The notes beneath the pieces were generated by a model that ran no database searches, was not told the DNA's origin, and saw only the letters and a program-made list of their open reading frames with translations. A stretch of DNA of 64,000 nt from Penelope pileata (Eukaryota > Chordata > Aves > Galliformes > Cracidae), in the NCBI GenBank assembly GCA_013396635.1, contig WBMW01003833.1:124001-188000 (forward strand), written 5' to 3'. Each line of letters opens with the position of its first letter. Position 1 is the stretch's first letter. Position numbers and translations under genes: made by a program. Positions 1 through 13,000 of the stretch are shown here, one piece after another.

Positions 1-3000
1 CTACTTTTCTATTTTTGTTGTTACTCTCATCCTAAATTCCTAACACTTTTTTGTTGTTTAAGCCATTGCCGAGCACTCAGCTGGCACTTCTAGGGAGCTA
101 TTCACAGTAAATCCCACATCTTGCTATCTAGTTGGCAAGAGCTGAACCAGGAAACTCTTGCTGTTAATGTATGATGTAGATTTTATTTTCCCAGACCATT
201 GCATTGCATTCAATTGCAAAAGATTTAATCTACTATTTAATAACTTAATAGCTTTTGCAGTGTCTGTATTTGTCTTGACTGTCTCTAAAAATGTGTTTAT
301 CAGCAGATTTTCTTACCTTTTAATTGCTTCCAATTGCTTTTATTTATAATCTTTGGAAGATGTGCTTTTTTCTTTTCTTTTCTTTTTTTTTTTTTTCCAA
401 GCAGATCTTAGAGTAAGAGGTAAAACTAATTACAGCAAATTGAATTTATGGGAAAAATACACAAACCCATAATTTAACATACAATCACAGCTGAAGTTGT
501 TAATATTGCTTATTTTATCAGGGTGATTAAACACATGAGTAAGAAGGTATAGCCTTTGAGATGTACCTTGCATATGCAAAAGGTACTCCTGTGATCCTGA
601 GTTTCTAGCTACTTAGGCTGCAGTTTCACAAACCAAATAATTGGATGTGTAGGCTGTTGCTAAGTGGGGAGATTCCAGGCTCTGCACATACAATCCACTA
701 GTTGGGCCTTTCTGCTCCTTTCCTTGCATTGATCAAGAAGTGCTGGGACTGTGGGATTAGTCATGAAAACACACAAATCTGACTCACCATACAGGCTCAT
801 GACTGCTAGATCCAGTGTGAGAGAAGGGACAGTAATGTGCAGCTGGGGCTGAAAGGGGGCTGTTCTTTTGGCAGTAGTCTATAATTAGACTGTATTGAAT
901 GTATTGTGAAATTGCACCTAAGCCATAAAGCGTAGCAGTGCTCCTACTTCTTTACAGAGCACAAACCTGTACTTAGAAATTAACAAAATCAAGAATCTCC
1001 CCCCCACACACACGTGACAGTCAGGAATGTAGCCTGAATGTTATGATTCAATGAGAAGCTTTAACCCCAGACAAAAATATTAACTGCTGTCCACGTTATC
1101 AGACCTGTGATTTGCTCAGGGCACATCTGTGATTGTTATACAGGTTAGTATTCAGACTGCTTATGCTGAAAGTGAAAGTTTGTGTCAAGAAATTAAGCTA
1201 ATAAATGAAGTTCTATTAAATAAAAAGACTGAGTTGAATCTGTCTGACAGTGTCTAATTCCAATGAGAATAACTTGCAAAACTTTATTTTTTAGCCTACA
1301 TCTATGGGTTGAAAAGTCCACTGCAGCCTTCTATAAATAAAAACAGATAAATGCAGTTGGCAGTCTTGCTGGGAAAGCATACTGGGTGGCATAGATCTAA
1401 TGCCATGCAAGTGATGCAACAGCTTCAGAACTGATGGCAGTAGTGAAGGCGGAGGAAGATAGAAAAGTATGAAGGCAGAGAGCGATTAAGGCTCCCTGAT
1501 AACAGTGGTCTTCTTGCTATGTGTTTACTCTTGTATTATCAGTGGGAAATCAGAATAACAAGCTCAGGTTAAACTTAAAAATAAAGCAGTTTGGACTGTT
1601 TGAAGATAGCTGCTTTCAGTTACATTAGCATATGTACAGTATACCAACAGCTGGTTAAGCATGACATAACAACATTATAATAACATTCGCTTATTCTAAA
1701 ATGCTAATGAAGACCAGCGGTGTTATGCCTTGTAGTAAACAGTGTAAGTTTAAGACAGTAAGAATAGCACTTATATCATTTACTGCCTTGCAAGTTTTCC
1801 ACTGTGTTAAGTTACTATGAAAGAATAACTATATTCTGTCTTTCTGTGATGAAAGCCGCCTTGAAACTGCTATTCCTTCATTTCCTTGAATGAGGAGTGC
1901 AGTATTCCATGTGAAAACTACCTGTTTCCATAAGAAAATAATAGCTATTATGTTATAGTCTACATAACTATTTAAAATATTGCTTAACTTTGACTACCTA
2001 GGATTTTATTTCCTTATCAAGTCTGTTTTGTAAAACGTTATTTTCAGCATGCTCTTGGTATTTTGAAAGACTGCTTAGATTTCTGGCTCAGCAGAACAGC
2101 TGAATTTACTCAGGATAATAAATCTCTACAGCAGTAGGTACTTTCAAGTAGCACTTTCTTACCAAGAAGTTGAGCTGCAAAGTAAAGGTAATTAAAACAT
2201 TGGCTTTTTGTCAAATTCTGAGTAAAGGCTTCCTTGGCAAATATCCTCTCAAATGTTTCATATCAATTGTTCTATAGGAGTTCAACATTCTTCAAGGAAA
2301 AGCTATTTTACAGAACAGGAATCGCAGCTATCCTTATTACTCAACTATTTTATTATTTATTGTTCCATATCACTACTCAGCGGTGGCATATTTTGTTGTA
2401 AATTCTTTCCATTACTCATAAAGCCACACAAACATCTTGGCTCTTTCCTCAGAGAATTCTTAGCTTCCTATAAAAACAAGCAACAGAAAGCTACCAGGAA
2501 AAATAACCAGAAGTTTTTAAATCACTTAAGTCTATTTTCTATGCCTAAGAGAAAGTAGGATTTTTCCACATATAAGTCAAACACTCAGGTGAATTACATG
2601 GCCTATATTAAACTAAGCAGATCTATGATGTATTATTTAACAGGAAATATAGTGTGTCAAAGATGAGAACAGATTATATTTCCTACTCATACTCAAAGAT
2701 TTCCTGTGATTGCTACAAAAATGGAAATTCTTGAATAGATTCATTTTTTCATTTGCTCTTAGATTTTAGATTTCACTACATTCTTCAAACGTATGAAGCA
2801 GCTGTCATCTCAGTGAAGCTTCTTAAATCCCATGCTTTAAACATAAAACACTGGCTAATACATCTGTAACTTGGTTTCCTGTGATAACACTTATTACTCT
2901 GCCTTACTCTCTTTACTAAAGGAATTGGAATCCATTGTAATACCAGACTTCACCACTTTGAATATTATACTGTGAGTAGCATGTGATGCCAGAGTTCTAC

Positions 3001-6000
3001 ACTGATAATGTTTAAAATACTCTAGAGTGATCTAAGCTATGTTCAAATGAAAACGAAACTGTGTTAAGGCTTGGCACATATCAAACTTTTGTACATTTGA
3101 AAGTAATGGCCTACCTTGGAGAGAATCAAGAAGCAAATCAAAGTGCCGGGTACATCTGGAAAATTTTTGTTATGCAACTTACTAAAAGGAAATTTATGAA
3201 ATTTTAATAAATCTTATATATTTCAAATATTCTGAAAACTTATAAAAATATGCATTATTTCAAACAAAATTGTCTATAGTCACAAACAGATTTAACAGTG
3301 CGTTTGACTGTCATCAAATGCTAAACAGAATCTAGCAAAAAGGAAAAAAGACAGATAACTTTGCTTGTATTTTTGCCAGCTAAGAGCATGATCTTACTTT
3401 AAACTCAATAAATCAAAATCAATTTTTCAGGGAAATAACTTTGCTGCTTTGTACTGACTGTTTCACCCAAATATTTAGTTAAATAGGTAATTTTGAAGGC
3501 TGACTCTGAAAGCTACAGGAAGACAGAGCATTTAGCCAGTGTGGCTAGGTCAAGCAGGTATTAGTGCAAAGCATCTGAAGACTGCATGCATCAATGTAAG
3601 ATAACTTTGGGCACAGCATTTCTTACTAACCTCACAGTCTTCACAAGAGGGGGGAAAATCCACCTTAGTTTATTTTCAAAAGATAGTCTTAAAAGATATA
3701 TATCTGTCAAGAGTGTCCTGGGGAGATGTCTCAGCACTGATTCTCCTCAGATAGCAATGCTGCTTCTGAGTTTCACGCTGCTTGCCTCAGGAAAGATTGA
3801 ACTTTACTTTCAATTACACTGTCAGAACCCTCATGAAGTACTCATGGCCCTGTAATACTGCAAGTGATATTCCATTTAGGATTAAGGTAGTAGTGTGGTG
3901 TATATAGAGGAATTTAAGTAGTGGTATGTTGAAATAATCAAACCCCAAATTGGAATTATGCATAAATATATATTATATACTGGTAACATGAACTTGCTGT
4001 TCCTGTTCTTCCCTTCAACTTTATCGGTGGGGGAAAGAAGGCCTTTTTTTTTTTTTTTTTATTTCCCATCTGAAAGTGTCTGAACACAGAATCAGAATAC
4101 TCTAACTCTCAAAGATATTAGCAACACTTACTCCCCCCTCTGCAAAAAAAAACAACTTTCCTTATCCAGCCCTATAGTCAAATAGAACTGATGTCTCAGC
4201 AGTAATGTTTTAGCAGATACTTAAGCTCTTAGTCACCGTTCCATTTACGTAAGCCTTTCTCCTGCATTTCACCTATTTTGTTGCTAATGCAAAGTTTCTG
4301 TCTCTACCAGGAAAATTTGAAGTTAAGGAAAGGGTGAATAAATAGATCTGAACACATCTGAGTAATAGATATCCATCTTTAAGGTATTAAAAATACTCAG
4401 GTACAACCAGACATGTTGATACTCATTTCCCAGCAACTGCTGAAAGATTTAACAAATCTACTAACACAGCATACTTCAGTTTTGGAGTGAGGCATGGCAA
4501 TAGACTTGTATGTTTGCATTCCTTTGACCTGATGTCTTTGCTAATTACCATTCAAGTAATTTAGTTGTTTTGCTCATAGCATTATTTTTGTCTTGCAGAA
4601 AGAAATAATGAAAGTCTTACAAAAATAAGACTAAAATGAACATCATCCTGTATTAGCAGCTTTAAAAGTAATTTGACTTTTCTGTTGGAGGAAAAGCATG
4701 TCCTGATGCATATAATCAATCTGATTTCTCTTAGAGTGTTCTATAGTAATGAACTTGTAATAGCAAACAGAAAACGAACAAATGACATCAATATCTGATG
4801 AAAACATCCTCCACATCTATAATCTAGACACTAAATTAACCACACATACTTTTTTGAACTAGCATACGCACCTTGGATTGTCCTACACAGCCCCACGTGC
4901 TGAAGCCCAGTGATGCGTTCTGCTGCTGGTAAGAATACTGATGTTGATACCTGTAACAGATGTGGCCCATCAGCAAATACTGAAATTTTTACCAATGCAT
5001 TTTAGTCTAGATCTGAAAAACTATGTAACAGCATGCTTTATACAGCTCTGTTACCAAGGTGTTCGTCTAGAGAGCTCTATCAACTTAAAAATCCTTCCAT
5101 GTTGTTGTAACTTCAGAAATAGTATAATAATGAAAATTTAAAATTACAGTGTAAGCACACCTGTCATGTCCTTCTAAGTACTATTTGCTAAATATTACAC
5201 TGATACAAAATATCAAAGGCTGGCTAAAAGGGGTATGCTTGCCAAAGCTAATGTATGCCTTTGATCACCTATCTTTGCTTATCTGAATGCTTAAGATGAA
5301 CTTGAAGCACAATGGATAAATAGACTCATGTTGAATGCCATCTATATATATTGCATAGTATTTTATAACAGAATTCAATAAGTGAGGCCTCTATTTCTCT
5401 TAGTACATGAGCATATACATGTGGATTGACACAGACTCTTGTCTTCCTGCTAAACAGAAATGCATCAAACCTTTGAATGATGTCAGGTTATAAAACAGTA
5501 AATCTATATTATAATTAGTTTGGCTTTATCTGGGAATAACAGTGCTGGAGAGCAGCTGGGAGGCTGTTAGACAGGCTGGCTAGACTGCTTTTGATTTTTG
5601 TCTCTTAGAATCTACCTTTGATAAATGCTGTGTGATGACAAAAAGAACATAAGCCTGTGCTTCGGTATGCAACCATATGACTACAAGAATAGGTTCCTCT
5701 TCAAAACTATTTAAAAAAAAAAAAGTTTTAGCTGCTTTCTGAAGAATCACAACACACAGAATTTATGAAAAGCTAAGGGGAAACTTATTTTTTTAAGTTT
5801 GTTGCCCATCATCCTTCTGTGTGTTTTGAACATGTGTACGTACACTCAGGAATTGTCAGATCCATGTGTGCATGCGCATACATCTTGCTCTCCTTATTCT
5901 CCTGCTACTGATCCAGTACCCATCGTTCTTCACATAAAGCTGAAATGTTGTCATCCTGTGTACAGCATTACAATGGCTAGTTTCCAGAGAAACCAAGTGC

Positions 6001-9000
6001 TGAATGCAGTTCAGTTCCTGCACACTAGAATCTGTCCATGCACAGGACACACAATGCATAGCTCGAGGTCATGCCGGTTCAGATGATCAAACTATTTATG
6101 GAGCTCTGTATCAGGTATTTAATTTTCTTATTTTTTATTTTTAAAAGAGTCTCTCTGCAGTTTGTTAGGGAGGAGCTATTTATTTATGGTTGTTATTTTT
6201 AAACTTTAGTATCTAGCTCTGAGTAGATTTTATTGTGGTTAGACTTCTTCAGAAAGTCAAAATAAACCCAATAAACCAGCTTGGTTAGGTTTCAAAAATA
6301 GACTACGTGTATAAATCACACTACTGTGTTTACTGTCTATGAAGTAACTATAATTCTTTAAGCAGCAAAACAAATGAAGGCCTTGTTTTTTATTATTCTG
6401 AAAATATTCCCCCCCCTCCCCTTTTTGGAGCTCATATATTTCTTATTTGAACTGAGGATTTAGTCACTGTGTAGGTGGCACCCCTCACTTCATCATCCCC
6501 ACTTGATTTTCTTGCTTTGATAGTCTGTGTGCAATGGTATGCTGATTGACATAATACGTTTGTCTTATGCTCTTCTTTCCTAAATTCGCTTTCTGACTAA
6601 AGGTACCTCACTCAGGTTCTCAATACTTCTGTTAAGAATCTGCTATCCCTCAAATCCATTTCTAACTAGAGATGGCTACAGCTATGATTACCTAATAAAT
6701 ACAGCTATATGTCAGATACAGCTCAGCAGAGGTCACTTTGAAACGACATGGCTTTAGTATTCTGGTTTTGTGTTTTCTTTTTTTTGTTATGGTTTATTGT
6801 CAGGTTATGCTGCATTTGCACATGTGCAGCGAAGGTGTATAACACAAAGAGAGCCAATGGGCCTGGGCTGAGTCATGCAGCAGTGACAGGTTTGTAACCA
6901 GGACCTCTGCTTAGATTCTCAAGTTCCAAAGTTCTGACCAGCATTCTTATGTCACTACTCCATTTCACGTCAGAAGAAAAGTATTTCTTGGTAATAGGTA
7001 CTGCAAATAAGTAGCTAAAAATTCAAGAAAGCAACTTAACACCTGTCTGGAGAAGAGTCAGAGAACTGGATGGGGTAGTGCAGTATCTCTGAATTTTCCC
7101 AGAAGCAAATAGCATTGCGTTGAAATTGGAGATGAAATTCTCTGCTGCACTGCATGCAACAAGCCCTGAGACACTGGATAGCTATAATACCATGAATTGC
7201 AGTGAGAACATATGGAGGATGGAAAACTGGTAGACAGCTTGCTGAAAATCTTAAAAATATGCTGCATGTAAGGCTATCAGTGACTTTTTTCCAGTAGAAG
7301 ATCATTGCTTACTGTTTATAGAGCTGCTCTCAAAGAATAATTAATTTCTGTAGTGCTTAATGAAAAACCGTCTCAGTTTTATTTTGAAGTGTTTCCACAC
7401 AAACTTGCATTTAAAATCTGTTTCAACTGACATTTCTGTCAAATATTTTTATTCAGTTTATATATGGGCAATCCAAGAATCGTAGGCATATGTATGCCTA
7501 ATAGATGGACTAAGTATTAGAGATGGAATGGATTCTACAAGAAGTAATATGCAAAACTGTAGAGAGTTATAGTCCTTGACATGACAAGGAATTGGTGGTG
7601 TGGGCTTTTTTTTAAGATAAACATGCTTCCGAAGTGGAAGTGCTTAAAGCACGAATGGAGGGGGATAACTAAGGGGAAGAAAAAGACAGGCAGTGTGTCT
7701 CAGGAGGTGTGTGTGTAAAACATACAGGACTGTTATATAAAGTTTCTTTTGTTAACTGTCCTAAAGCAATGAGATTGGCTTGACTTGAAGTAAATAAGCT
7801 AAAGTGAATTTAAAAATAGGTACTCGAGTGTAAAGTAGTAACATCATATCCCAGGTTTGTATTGGACAGTCCATTCTACATCACAAAGCAAGTGACAACT
7901 CTACTCCCAAAAGATTTACTAAAGCAAATCCCTGGAGGTTGGAATCTGCAGGTATGCAACCCCATCTCATCGTCTGACCAACTCCCACTGAGCTCTTTGA
8001 GAGCACAAACTGCTCCAGAATCCTTCCTTCCAGAGAAGTAATGAAGTCACTGCACACTTAAACTATAATGATAAGGACTGAAGTTCTTGGGAGGAGGTGT
8101 CTTTTGTGTTGAGTTCATGGAAGTTGGAAGTTCTTTTCACAGGAAAAGAAAAACTTCCAAGACTCAGCTTCTTCTAAAATACAAAGTTACCAATCTGTTC
8201 AGGATGAAGCAACAACAGTAACTCATGAGGAACAGACTGTGCTACAGTTTCCATTCCAGAAAACAAGTATGCTACTTTGTTAACTGCATGTATGCAACTT
8301 AAATTCTGCAATGCCAGAGTAACAAAACAAAATGAAACAAAAACAACAACAGGAAAACCTTATCTGCGGTCATTTGATCCATGATTATGATTCTGGACCC
8401 TTCTACTCTTTATTGAAAGTTGAAACTCGTATGCATGGTCTCCTGTCAAAACCAACCTTTTCTGAGGTGGATATCTCTTCCCTCTTTTTAAAGTTCTCAG
8501 GTCATGTTTTTAATCATTTTACATTACTGTACTTTAAAGTCCTCATTTTGCCAAAATCTGCTGTCTACAATACCACATGGTCATGCCTAGTCTCGAGCCA
8601 CTTGAATACTCATTGTGCACGCTGCTCTGAATTTTTCTTTCCCTGGGCCAGCACTTTGGTTATGGATTCATGAATATTAAGGTCATGTAATCTGTGTGTG
8701 CATCACAGGACTCTTTCAGCTTAAACGTGACACATTCAGGAAAAGCTATGCTATGAGAATCTGAAAAGTGTGACTCAATTTTAAATCTTCTACTTTGTAG
8801 ACATGATATTAGGGTTTTTTTTTTTTTTTTTAAGACTGAGTCCATGGAAATGGGTTGGAGAAGAGAGTAAGGATTTTTCTAAACAGAAATGATTAAATCC
8901 CCATTTGGTTAGTCTTGTACAAAAGCACTACGGAAGACTAGTTGGATCTTCTCTTTGTTTTAGCAATATTATTCAAATTGAAAATATAACACTGGAATTA

Positions 9001-9320
9001 GTGGGAATAGCTGAGACTAAGGTACTGAATCATGGCTCTGGGGAGGTGGAGGTTTGTCCCAGCCTCCCAGGGCTCCTTGTTGGGGGATCCCCAGCACTGT
9101 GGTTCCTCTGTTGGCGTTTGGGGGAAGGAGGCCCAGCAGCGCTGCTTACCCCATGGGGTCGGTGTGGCTCGAGCTGAGCTCAGGCCTCGGTTTGTACCAG
9201 GATAAACCTTCCTCTGTGGAGGAATCCCAAATAAGGCCGAGGGAATCTTACTGGAGGCTCTTCTCAGAGAAACGCCTATCTGATTAACAACTAATCGAAC
9301 TTATGACTGAAAAAGTGCAC
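1..9320. other. Intergenic region upstream of RAF1, no gene seen
   Basis: AT-rich DNA with scattered homopolymer runs (for example T runs near 4045 and 8815). All open frames here are short (about 110 residues or fewer), start arbitrarily and resemble no family I know. I saw no convincing exon, tRNA or complete transposable element. In mammals TMEM40 lies upstream of RAF1; I looked for recognisable TMEM40 coding sequence and did not find any, so an exon or UTR of it here is neither shown nor excluded. From about 9050 the base composition becomes GC-rich as the promoter island is approached. Confidence 0.6.
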
Positions 9321-9649
9321 GATTTTTTTTTTTTTTTAAAAAAAAAAGAACAGGGTAAATGTTTTACTTTGTGGCTGCCCCTGCAGGCTGCGTTCTAGGA
9401 CGACGGATCGCCATTTAACCCGGGCACCCGGCGCCTCCAGGCCGGCGGCGGGGCGAGCTCCCTCAGCGCCGCTCCTCCCGCGCAGCGCCTCCTCACGGGG
9501 CCGGGGCCGGGGCCGCGAGCTCGGCTTTGTCTGCCCGATACCTCTCCCAGCAGCTCCTGCCCCTCTGGGCACTGCCCGCTCCCTCGGGACGGGGCCTGGC
9601 GCCACTCGCGGGGGGAACGTGGAGCGACCGCCCCAGCCGCTGTCTCTCC

Positions 9650-9660
9650 CAAATGGCGGC
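9650..9660 (+). promoter_or_regulatory. YY1-type motif in the CpG island
   Basis: The string CAAATGGCGGC matches the AAnATGGCGGC core bound by YY1, which typically sits at or just downstream of transcription starts in CpG-island promoters. It lies 20 bases before the assembly gap. A single motif match; function is inferred. Confidence 0.45.
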
Positions 9661-9679
9661 GCGGGGGGCGGGGAGGGGC

Positions 9680-10054
9680 NNNNNNNNNNNNNNNNNNNNN
9701 NNNNNNNNNNNNNNNNNNNNNNNNNNNNNNNNNNNNNNNNNNNNNNNNNNNNNNNNNNNNNNNNNNNNNNNNNNNNNNNNNNNNNNNNNNNNNNNNNNNN
9801 NNNNNNNNNNNNNNNNNNNNNNNNNNNNNNNNNNNNNNNNNNNNNNNNNNNNNNNNNNNNNNNNNNNNNNNNNNNNNNNNNNNNNNNNNNNNNNNNNNNN
9901 NNNNNNNNNNNNNNNNNNNNNNNNNNNNNNNNNNNNNNNNNNNNNNNNNNNNNNNNNNNNNNNNNNNNNNNNNNNNNNNNNNNNNNNNNNNNNNNNNNNN
10001 NNNNNNNNNNNNNNNNNNNNNNNNNNNNNNNNNNNNNNNNNNNNNNNNNNNNNN
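9680..10054. other. Assembly gap (375 undefined bases)
   Basis: A run of N inside the GC-rich island, flanked by GGGGAGGGGC and GCGGCCGC-type sequence. GC-rich DNA of this sort is often lost in sequencing. The length may be a placeholder or an estimate. Confidence 0.99.
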
Positions 10055-13000
10055 GCGGCCGCTCGGCCCTGACAGAGCCCGGGGGGGCGGCTGTCCCCGT
10101 TCGCTGCGCGACGCGGGGGGGTCCCGCTGAGTGGCGGCTCGGGCCCGGCCACAGGGAAGGAGCCAGAAGGCCCTGGGGAGGGGGGAGGCCGCTGTCAGCC
10201 CGGCGGCGGCCCCGGGGCGTGGAGCGGGCGCGGGGCTGCGAGGCGGGGCCGGGCCTGGCCGTGCGGAGCTCCGCGCTGCTGAGCGGAGCGGGAGAGCGGG
10301 GCTGGGTTGTGCTGGCGTGACGGAGAGCAGCCTGAGCTGCTTGCCTGGTTCCATCTTAGATTCAGTCTTAGAAAAGATACTCGGAAACGGGAGGAGCGCC
10401 GTGCGGGTTCCCTGTTTCCTCGGGCTGTCCCCGTTGCCACGCAGACGCGGTGTCACCCGGGGCTGCACTGCCCCCGGACTCTTTATCTGCGGTTCAGATG
10501 TACACAAAAATAACCCTGCTAACAGCAGCGCAGTGCCCGCGTCGGGAGAGGGCATCCGTGCGGGTTTCTGTTCCTCCTCGGTCCCGGAGCGATGTCCGTC
10601 AGCGGGGCACAGCGAGCCTGAGGGGCTGCAGGGGTTCTGTCAGAACACCTGGGAGTGTTTTCCTGCAGGAGACCTTCAGAGCTCCTTGTTCCATTTATTT
10701 CGTTTATTTATTCGTTTTAAAGGCTTCTGAAAGACCTCAGTGCAAATATTTCCTAACGTTTCCTCATCGGGTGCAAGGAGGATGAGATGGGAAGGGATGG
10801 CTGAGGCCTTGCCTGCAGTGTGTGCAGAAGGAAGGGTTGCGTGGATGGACATGAGAGTCAGTGCCCAGCGCTTCAGTTCAGTCTCTTCTGCGGACATCTG
10901 CTAGGAATGGAAGTGGCTTTCATTCAGTTTGTCTTAATATTTTCCGTAGGCAAACCCTGAGGCTACAGTTAATCCTAAAAATAAGCATGGATCTGTGTTG
11001 TATGCTTATGAAATGGATGAGTGGTTGATATGGTCAGCAATTTAATCTTGGATCGTTAAATCAGCAGTGAACTGGCTCGTGTGGGCTGCAGCAGTGGTGC
11101 TTTCAGAAATCTGGAATGTGTTTTTCATGTGGTTTGTTGCCATACTTAATATCTCCAGGACTGGACAGCTTATTGTGCAACACTGCTGACTAACCTGTTC
11201 TGAAGGGAGAGCTGGAAGCGACAGAGAAAATAGCTGTTTTTTTCCAAAGAAGCTATAAAACTTTTATTTTCTTCAACCTTTCTGCTGTGTACATAGAAAT
11301 TACCCTTTTTTATTTTTTAACAGCACCAAAGTCTTCAAATAGCAGATGGATTTCACTGCTGTCTCAGGGCCTGAGCTTACTACAACTTATTAAAACAACT
11401 CATATTTTATGAAGCACAGATACGACCTGCGGAAATCATTGGTCAGCATTTCTCACTGTGCTAAATCAGCACCGGTTTCTTCTGGGACACGTGCTGCCCC
11501 CCGTTGTAGGTATTTGTCTCATCCCCTGTTGAGAAATGAGGAGTTGAGGAGAAAACAAGCTTTCCCCATTGTCTGTCTTTGAAAGCAATGTAAGATCAGA
11601 TGGTGAAAGCTGTTCTAAAACTTTTACAGGAGGTGGAAACCAAAGGCCGTTGGTTGTGATTACTGTGCCTAAAGAAGTCCTGAAGCAGTCAGCTTCTAAT
11701 GCAGGAGTTATGCTAATAAACTCATTTTTGTGCTGTATATACAGAATGCTTCAATTAACTTTGCTAGTAATAGAAAAGCCTGTGAGCAAACAAGCTAACA
11801 AAGCGTTAAATACGTTTGTGTTTGGGTCTGCGATCATCTCTGCTCAGACCTGCCAGCTGTCCCTTCCACTGGGCCTTCTGTCACACTGCTGGCATCCCTC
11901 ACCTCCCCGTGCTCAGGACTGCTGTGCTGAAACCCCTCCGGGTGTTTTCCCCTCTGCTCACCTGTGGCCATTTCCCTCCCTGGCCCCAGCAGGATGGGAG
12001 GGGAGGGTGCTGGGCTCGGTCCCTCGCTGTACTGCTGCTCCTGGCACCCAGCAGAGCGGAGGGCTCTTCCCTGCTGCAGCTTGTTATTGCCATAGCCTGT
12101 GGGGATGCTGTGTTGGTGCCTCTGCCTGCCTGGTTAGCTGAAATCAGCCAGTGTGCCCCAGAGAGTGTGCCCCAGTGTCTGGAGGAGAGAACAGAGGGTG
12201 AGGGATGGCATGGTCACATAATGCCAGTTGCTGAGGGAACAAGAGAACAGAAAGTTATTGCGTGTTGTTTGATTTCTGAAACATCCATGTAAGTGAAGCT
12301 TGAAAAAGGTGATTAACTGGAAAGGGTGATTGTTTCTTTGGAAGTAAGTTTGTGGGCCATATTCTCACTTAAAAATGCAGAAATCTGAGACTGTGTAACT
12401 GTGAAAAGAAGTAGAAGTGAGCATTCAATTTCTTATAAATTACCAAATTGCACAAATCCAAATTATTTGAGGAAGTAACAACAATACACAAAGCGAGATT
12501 AAAACGTGTGATGTAACTAAAATTTCAGGCATGGTAACTTAAGCATCGTTTCAGTAAGTTTAAGATAAATTTGATTTGTGAATGAGCCCATTGTTTACGT
12601 CAACGTTGTACCAGTTTGATACGTAATTGCTTACACAAAAACCTTTGGTATTTTCTGATATGAAATATAGCTGCTGAAAGAAACTTCTAAATTAGAGTTT
12701 TGAATAAGGTCATGGAAACGTTTTGTTAGAAGTAGAAATTAATTGAAACAAGAGCTGATGTAACATTAGACAGCGATGCAAAAATGTTACCTTTGTGAGA
12801 AATGAAAAGGGGTTTTAGCAATGAGTATGCACTGGCTTACTGGTTTTGAGACAGCATGGAGTAAGTACACCTTACTCTGTATGGTTTTCTGTGTTGGTAA
12901 CCCAGATACCCATTTGATGATGTTCCTAGCTGTTGTGAAAAGAAAGTCTGTTTTGGCCAAAGTTCTGTGAATAACTCTCAGCGCTCTGTTGGCCCTTGCT

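Larger units (their letters stand above)
9395..10660 (+). promoter_or_regulatory. RAF1: CpG island, probable RAF1 promoter and first exon region
   Basis: The sequence changes abruptly from AT-rich to very GC-rich and CpG-dense, with GC-box-like strings (GGGGCGGGG type) on both sides of an assembly gap, and returns to AT-rich DNA after about 10.66 kb. It is the only such island upstream of the RAF1 coding exons, and mammalian RAF1 also starts from a TATA-less CpG island with a non-coding exon 1. No clear exon 1 splice donor is visible in the sequenced parts, so exon 1 may lie inside the gap. Long open frames on both strands here are a by-product of high GC and undefined bases and are not treated as genes. 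Promoter identity is inferred from position and composition. Confidence 0.75.

Noticed and set aside
9395..10730. Several long open frames on both strands in the CpG island, some over 200 codons.
   Set aside because: They run across the undefined bases of the gap and through GC-rich DNA where stops are rare; none resembles a known protein.
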